This document shows, one piece after another, positions 26,031 to 29,388 of a stretch of 29,388 bases of DNA (positions within the stretch are counted from its first letter, which is position 1; the number at the start of each line of letters is the position of its first letter). A model generated the notes under the pieces. That model was given only the letters and a program-made list of their open reading frames with translations. It did not search any database and was not told where the DNA came from. Source of the stretch: Tyzzerella sp963558545 (GTDB lineage Bacteria > Bacillota > Clostridia > Lachnospirales > CAG-274); contig NZ_CAUWHO010000027.1 of assembly GCF_963558545.1 (NCBI RefSeq), positions 1 through 29,388 on the forward strand, written 5' to 3'. A program made the position numbers and the translations under genes.

Positions 26031-26435
26031 ATTATACAAAAACTTATAGATGCAATTAGTAATCAAATATATAGTATATTTAATAAACCTAATATATATG
26101 TAGAGCACATAAAACAGGGGTTTTTATTACCCTGTTTTTGTGTAAGATGTATAAAAACACAGGAACAAAGACATTTATCTAACAGGTATAAAATTTTTAA
26201 TAAGATAGAGATAACATATTTTCCTAAAAAAAATTATAATACAAATGATGATTTTAACAATATATTAAATATTTTATATGATAAGCTTATAATGTTAAAG
26301 TTTGAAAAAGGATTTATAAAAGGGGAAAATATGGAAGGATATATAGAAAATGGAGCTATTAAATTTTTTGTAGAATATAATTTTTATGTATTTAAAAAAG
26401 AAGAAACAGATAAAATGCAAAAGCTATATATTTAA
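26031..26435 (+). CDS. Tail terminator protein (DUF6838-like), probable ATT start
   Basis: Tail terminators cap the growing tail tube and join it to the head. The 134 residues fit the PBSX-type family: QKLIDAISNQIYSIFNKPNI, then GFLLPCFCVRCIKTQEQRHL, NRYKIFNKIEITYFPKK, LYDKLIML and the C-terminal EGYIENGAIKFFVEYNFYVF. The frame is open from TTG 25986 inside the previous gene, but family N termini start near IIQKLIDAI. The strong site GGGAGGG (26018-26024) lies 6 bases before ATT 26031, and no ATG, GTG or TTG is well placed. I therefore favour ATT as the start; TTG 25986, without a ribosome site, is the alternative. Confidence 0.75.
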   Translation: MIQKLIDAISNQIYSIFNKPNIYVEHIKQGFLLPCFCVRCIKTQEQRHLSNRYKIFNKIEITYFPKKNYNTNDDFNNILNILYDKLIMLKFEKGFIKGENMEGYIENGAIKFFVEYNFYVFKKEETDKMQKLYI

Positions 26436-26444
26436 GGAGGTATT

Positions 26445-26606
26445 ATGGCAGAAAAAATTAAAAAATTTTACAAAGAACAATTTTTAAAAAGTGATTTATA
26501 TAAAGATAAGAAAGATTTAATAAATACGTTATTAAAAGAAAATGAAATGTATAGTAAAACTGATGTTGAAAAAATTATTAGAAAATATCTGGAGGTGATT
26601 TTATAA
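26445..26606 (+). CDS. Small hypothetical protein between tail terminator and sheath
   Basis: This 53-residue frame has an ideal AAGGAGG site (26434-26440) before ATG 26445, and its stop overlaps the sheath ATG by one base, so it is surely translated. The sequence is charged and helical: MAEKIKKFYKEQFLKSDLYK, then KDLINTLLKENEMYSKTDVE and a short basic end. I do not recognise it. Small genes of this kind are common in this place in PBSX-like tail modules. It may be an assembly helper for the sheath, but nothing in the sequence proves that. Confidence 0.8.
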   Translation: MAEKIKKFYKEQFLKSDLYKDKKDLINTLLKENEMYSKTDVEKIIRKYLEVIL

Positions 26607-27895
26607 TGGCAACTGGAGGAACTTTTTTAACATATAATAAAATTTTGCCTGGAGCGTATATAAACTTTATATCTAAAGCTAGAGCACTTGGTACTATTGC
26701 CGATAGAGGTGTTATGGCTATGGCTTTAAAAAATAACTGGGGTATTGAGAACAAAATAGTTACTATAACTAATGAAGATTTCCAAAAAGATGCTTTAAAA
26801 ATATTTGGATATGAATACACTAGTGAAAAATTGAGACCTTTTAGAGAGGCCTTTAAAAATGCAAAAGAAATAAAATATTATAGACTTGGGACAGGTGAAA
26901 AGGCTAAAGCTACTATTGGGAGTTTAACTGTTACTTCTAAATATTCTGGTACTAGAGGGAACAATATAAAAATAAAAATAGCATCTAATGTAGATGATAG
27001 TAGCCATACTATTTATACTTATATAGATAATATTATAGTAGATGAGATAATAGCAACCAACATAGAAGAAATTGTTGAAAATGATTTTGTTAGTTTTTCT
27101 GGTACTGGTGCATTTGAAGATAATGCCGGAACTAATCTTTCTGGGGGTACAGATGGAGAAATTAATAATAGTGAATATAGTAAATTTTTATCTCTTATTG
27201 AGAGCGAAAGTTTTAATGTTATTATTTACGATGGAGAAGATGAACAAACAAAAGGACTTTTTGAAAGTTTTACTAAAAGGCTTAGAGATGAAGAAGGGGT
27301 AAAAATAACTACTGTTTTACATAATTATAAAAAGGCTGACTTTGAAGGGGTTATTAGTGTTAAAAATGATAAAAACCTTGTATACTGGGTTGGTGGTGCT
27401 TTAGCGGGTGCGGAGATAAACCAAAGTTTAACTAACAAAGTATATGATGGAGAATATGAATTTAATGCTAAATACTCTAACAATGAGCTAAAAGAGGCTA
27501 TTAACAATGGAGAATTTGTATTTTATTATGATATTAATAATATTAAAGTTTTAAAAGATATTAATACTTTTGTTAGTTTTTCTTCTGATAAAAATTCGGA
27601 CTTTAGCAATAACCAAATTATACGAGTATTAGATTCTACTGCTAATGATGTTGCAAGAATTTTTAATGATTACTACCTTGGTAAAATACAAAATGACAAT
27701 TTAGGTAGAGATATATTTAAGTCTGAACTTATAAATTATTTTAATCAACTACAAGCTATTAGAGCTATTAACAATTTTTCTCCTGAGGATATAAATATTA
27801 AAAAGGGAACTGAAAAAGGTGACGTTATTGTAGATTTAATGATAGAGCCTGTAGCTAGTATGGACAAACTTTATATGAAATGTATTATAGAATAG
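26606..27895 (+). CDS. xkdK: Contractile tail sheath protein (XkdK)
   Basis: This subunit of the contractile sheath surrounds the tail tube and shortens to drive it through the target envelope. The 429 residues match the PBSX sheath: GGTFLTYNKILPGAYINFIS at the start, RGVMAMALKNNWG, ALKIFGYEYTSEKLRPFREA, the inserted domain with SKYSGTRGNNIKIKI, TNLSGGTDGE, VYWVGGALAGAEINQSLTNK and the C-terminal VDLMIEPVASMDKLYMKCII. GGAGGTGAT upstream supports ATG 26606. It shows the element makes a myovirus-type tail. Confidence 0.96.
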   Translation: MATGGTFLTYNKILPGAYINFISKARALGTIADRGVMAMALKNNWGIENKIVTITNEDFQKDALKIFGYEYTSEKLRPFREAFKNAKEIKYYRLGTGEKAKATIGSLTVTSKYSGTRGNNIKIKIASNVDDSSHTIYTYIDNIIVDEIIATNIEEIVENDFVSFSGTGAFEDNAGTNLSGGTDGEINNSEYSKFLSLIESESFNVIIYDGEDEQTKGLFESFTKRLRDEEGVKITTVLHNYKKADFEGVISVKNDKNLVYWVGGALAGAEINQSLTNKVYDGEYEFNAKYSNNELKEAINNGEFVFYYDINNIKVLKDINTFVSFSSDKNSDFSNNQIIRVLDSTANDVARIFNDYYLGKIQNDNLGRDIFKSELINYFNQLQAIRAINNFSPEDINIKKGTEKGDVIVDLMIEPVASMDKLYMKCIIE

Positions 27896-27905
27896 GAGGG
27901 AATAT

Positions 27906-28370
27906 ATGGCTACTTTAAAAGCTTGGGATACTATTAATGGTGCTTTAGGCACTTGCTATGTAGATATTGATGGAAAAAAAGAAGAAGTTTTATATTTAAA
28001 AAATATAGAGGCTAAAATTAAAAAGACTAAAAGAGAAATAAAAGTACTTGGGCAGACTGGTACTAAGCATAAATCTAGTGGTTGGATTGGAACTGGTAAA
28101 ATGACTGTTTATTACTCTACATCTAAATTTAGAGAGCTTATGCTTAAATATATAAAAGAAGGAAAAGATACATATTTTGAAATAGTTGTTGAAAATAAGG
28201 ACCCTTCTAGTGATATAGAAAGACAAAGCATTGCATTAAAACAAGTGAATATTGATAATGTTACTATGGCGAAGCTTGATATAAACAGTACTGAACTTGA
28301 TGAAGAAATGACTTTTACATTTAATGATATTGATATATTAGAAAGTTTTAAACCTGTTGTTGGAGAATAG
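27906..28370 (+). CDS. xkdM: Tail tube protein (XkdM)
   Basis: This protein polymerises into the inner tube of the contractile tail. The 154 residues are typical of XkdM: AWDTINGALGTCYVDIDGKK, EVLYLKNIEAKIKKTKREIK, VLGQTGTKHKSSGWIGTGKM followed by TVYYSTSKFRELM, and ELDEEMTFTFNDIDILESFK near the end. It directly follows the sheath gene with TAGGAGGG before the ATG, the universal order of this module. Confidence 0.96.
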   Translation: MATLKAWDTINGALGTCYVDIDGKKEEVLYLKNIEAKIKKTKREIKVLGQTGTKHKSSGWIGTGKMTVYYSTSKFRELMLKYIKEGKDTYFEIVVENKDPSSDIERQSIALKQVNIDNVTMAKLDINSTELDEEMTFTFNDIDILESFKPVVGE

Positions 28371-28382
28371 AAAGGAGAAAGT

Positions 28383-28793
28383 ATGTCTAGCTTACAAGAA
28401 ATACTTAATCTTAATGTTGTTGATAATATAACTCATTATGTGGAAATATCTAACCGTTTGAAAGATGAAAATGGGGATAATTTGAAATTTAAAATAAAAC
28501 CTATTATTTTTGAAGAATTAAATAGATTGAAAAGAAAAGCTACTTTTATAAATAAAAATGGACAAGCTATTATTGATGAGGGTAAACTTAATACCCTTTG
28601 TATTATAGAGGCTACATTGGAGCCTAGCTTTAAAGATATAAAAAGTATGGAGCAGTTAAATGTTAGTACTCCTGAACAGTATTTAAATAAAGTGTTGTTA
28701 GCTGGTGAGATAGAAAAGCTTATAAAAGAAATACTTATTATAAGTGGGTTTATGGAGAGTATTGATGAATTGGTTGTTGATATAAAAAACTAA
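28383..28793 (+). CDS. xkdN: Tail assembly chaperone, short (0-frame) product (XkdN)
   Basis: The 136-residue protein is the G-type product of a tail assembly chaperone gene, which keeps the tape measure protein soluble and guides tube growth. It has FKIKPIIFEELNRLKRKATF, LNTLCIIEATLEPSFKD and a helical end, LLAGEIEKLIKEILIISGF, as in XkdN-like proteins. It stops at TAA 28791, immediately after the slippery run A-AAA-AAC. AAAGGAG precedes ATG 28383. Position between tube and tape measure genes is diagnostic. Confidence 0.9.
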   Translation: MSSLQEILNLNVVDNITHYVEISNRLKDENGDNLKFKIKPIIFEELNRLKRKATFINKNGQAIIDEGKLNTLCIIEATLEPSFKDIKSMEQLNVSTPEQYLNKVLLAGEIEKLIKEILIISGFMESIDELVVDIKN

Positions 28794-28960
28794 TTAAAAA
28801 GGGTGATGCAGAGCTTAACTATGCCTATTTTGCCCTTTTTAAACTAAATATAAAGCCTAGAGATTTTGCTAATATGGACATAAGAGAAAAAGCTTTGATA
28901 ATAGCTTTTATAGATAAATTTTTGGAAGAACAAAAAGAAGCGGAAGATATTTTAGGCTAA
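28383..28960 (+). CDS. Tail assembly chaperone, -1 frameshifted long product
   Basis: If ribosomes slip back one base at 28784-28790, decoding continues from CTA 28790 for 56 more residues to TAA 28958, giving a 192-residue GT-type product. The extension begins LIKKGDAELNYAYFALFKLN and continues IKPRDFANMDIREKALIIAF. That pattern (charged start, Tyr-rich helix, Pro, then a conserved helix) is the typical second half of Firmicute tail assembly chaperones. The extension has no start codon or ribosome site of its own, which fits translation only by frameshifting, as for lambda G/GT. Confidence 0.85.
28784..28790 (+). promoter_or_regulatory. -1 programmed frameshift slippery heptamer A-AAA-AAC
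   Basis: The heptamer is in the correct phase (X-XXY-YYZ), directly before the UAA of the 0 frame. A stem follows: TTAAAAAGGG (28794-28803) pairs with CCCTTTTTAA (28833-28842), 10 bp, extendable with wobble pairs, starting three bases after the heptamer. Counting from the A5 run, the spacer is five. Slippery site plus downstream stem is the canonical signal. Confidence 0.85.
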
Positions 28961-28963
28961 TAA

Positions 28964-29388
28964 ATGAGGTGGGGAGGTGGGTTTATATATAATAAATTAT
29001 TTTTTTCATTTTATAATATTGGGAATATAGGAATTTATAAAAATATAAGTTTTTATACTAATAAAAATAAAATTAAAAATACTAAAGGATTTACCAATAT
29101 TAATTATAATAGTAGAATAACTAGTATTTATAATAAATTAAACAAAAATTTAAAAGTATTGAATACTACATATTTTTATTTTGAAAATTTAAATAAAAAA
29201 GAGAGTTACAATAGTACTTTTAAAGAAAATATATTAAAACTATTTAATACATTTGAAAATAGATTTAATGAAAGTATACTACTTAACAAAAAAGTTTATA
29301 GAAATTATATGATAGATAATAACAGTATTTATAACAGATATTTTACAAATAAAAAGATAGATGTTTATAAGAAATGTTTATTAAATAG
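28964..29388 (+). CDS. N-terminal part of probable tail tape measure protein (partial)
   Basis: One frame is open from ATG 28964 to the right edge (141 codons, no stop), four bases after the chaperone stop. Position predicts a tape measure protein. The visible part is rich in Asn, Tyr, Phe and Lys (GNIGIYKNISFYTNKNKIKN; SRITSIYNKLNKNLKVLN), mostly polar-helical, and does not show the usual tape measure start, so the call rests mainly on context. ATG 28964 lacks a clear ribosome site but is coupled to the preceding stop. A strong GGGGAGG (28971-28977) lies inside the frame, 7 bases before ATA 28985, so initiation there at a rare codon is possible. Confidence 0.45.
   Translation, partial: MRWGGGFIYNKLFFSFYNIGNIGIYKNISFYTNKNKIKNTKGFTNINYNSRITSIYNKLNKNLKVLNTTYFYFENLNKKESYNSTFKENILKLFNTFENRFNESILLNKKVYRNYMIDNNSIYNRYFTNKKIDVYKKCLLN
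28968..28981 (+). other. G-rich island at the start of the probable tape measure gene
   Basis: GG-T-GGGG-A-GG-T-GGG within 14 bases. This is far more G-rich than the surroundings, has four G runs, and overlaps the likely ribosome binding region. It resembles the island at 23731-23753 and could fold into a two-layer G-quadruplex. Confidence 0.45.

Noticed and set aside
28794..28842. The GGG/CCC stem as a rho-independent terminator
   Set aside because: It lies inside the coding extension, has only five T in its arm followed by AAAC, and a terminator here would cut off the tape measure gene.
28383..28960. Frameshift as a sequencing error or a broken gene
   Set aside because: A correctly phased slippery heptamer, a downstream stem and the family habit of frameshifting make a programmed shift the better explanation. 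An error in the A run remains possible and can be checked by resequencing.
1..29388. CRISPR arrays, insertion sequences, rRNA or tRNA genes
   Set aside because: No regularly spaced repeats, transposase genes, terminal inverted repeats or GC-rich cloverleaf stretches were visible.

Overview
This window comes from a low-G+C (roughly a quarter G+C by eye), endospore-forming member of the Clostridia. The evidence is a Gram-positive PolC, a full-length SpoIVA with a sigma-E-type promoter, MEP-pathway isoprenoid genes, strong AGGAGG ribosome binding sites and several TTG/GTG starts. I cannot place it at genus level.

Positions 1-11870 carry core biosynthesis on the + strand. First is the end of a tetrapyrrole operon (probable hemD tail, hemB, hemL). 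It is followed by uppS-cdsA-dxr-rseP-ispG-polC, which makes and uses undecaprenyl and phospholipid precursors, includes a site-2 protease, and ends with the replicative polymerase. A bidirectional terminator closes the block. Positions 12009-14958 (- strand) hold a cold-shock protein gene with a long leader containing a terminator-like hairpin, and a two-gene membrane O-acyltransferase/SGNH system with its own promoter. Positions 15169-18149 (+) hold an Mrp/NBP35 iron-sulfur carrier ATPase and proB-proA. spoIVA follows on the - strand.

From 19919 to the right edge lies the left part of a PBSX-type phage-like element with a contractile tail. In order: a small Xre/Cro regulator, an Xpf-like sigma-region-4 activator, small and large terminase, portal, GP20-type scaffold, major capsid, connectors, tail terminator, a 53-residue unknown, sheath (XkdK), tube (XkdM), an XkdN-type tail assembly chaperone with an evident -1 programmed frameshift, and the start of a probable tape measure gene. 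No integrase, replication or divergent repressor gene lies between spoIVA and the terminase. The element therefore looks like a PBSX-like defective phage or gene-transfer-like particle, or a prophage whose recombination genes lie to the right of the window. Its early promoter is head-to-head with spoIVA across a 288-bp region that carries four copies of TGTAAAA/TTTTACA.

The most notable observations are the A-AAA-AAC frameshift site with a downstream stem, the compact phage control region beside a sporulation gene, the csp leader attenuator-like hairpin, a likely ATT start codon in the tail-terminator gene, and G-rich islands between phage genes.
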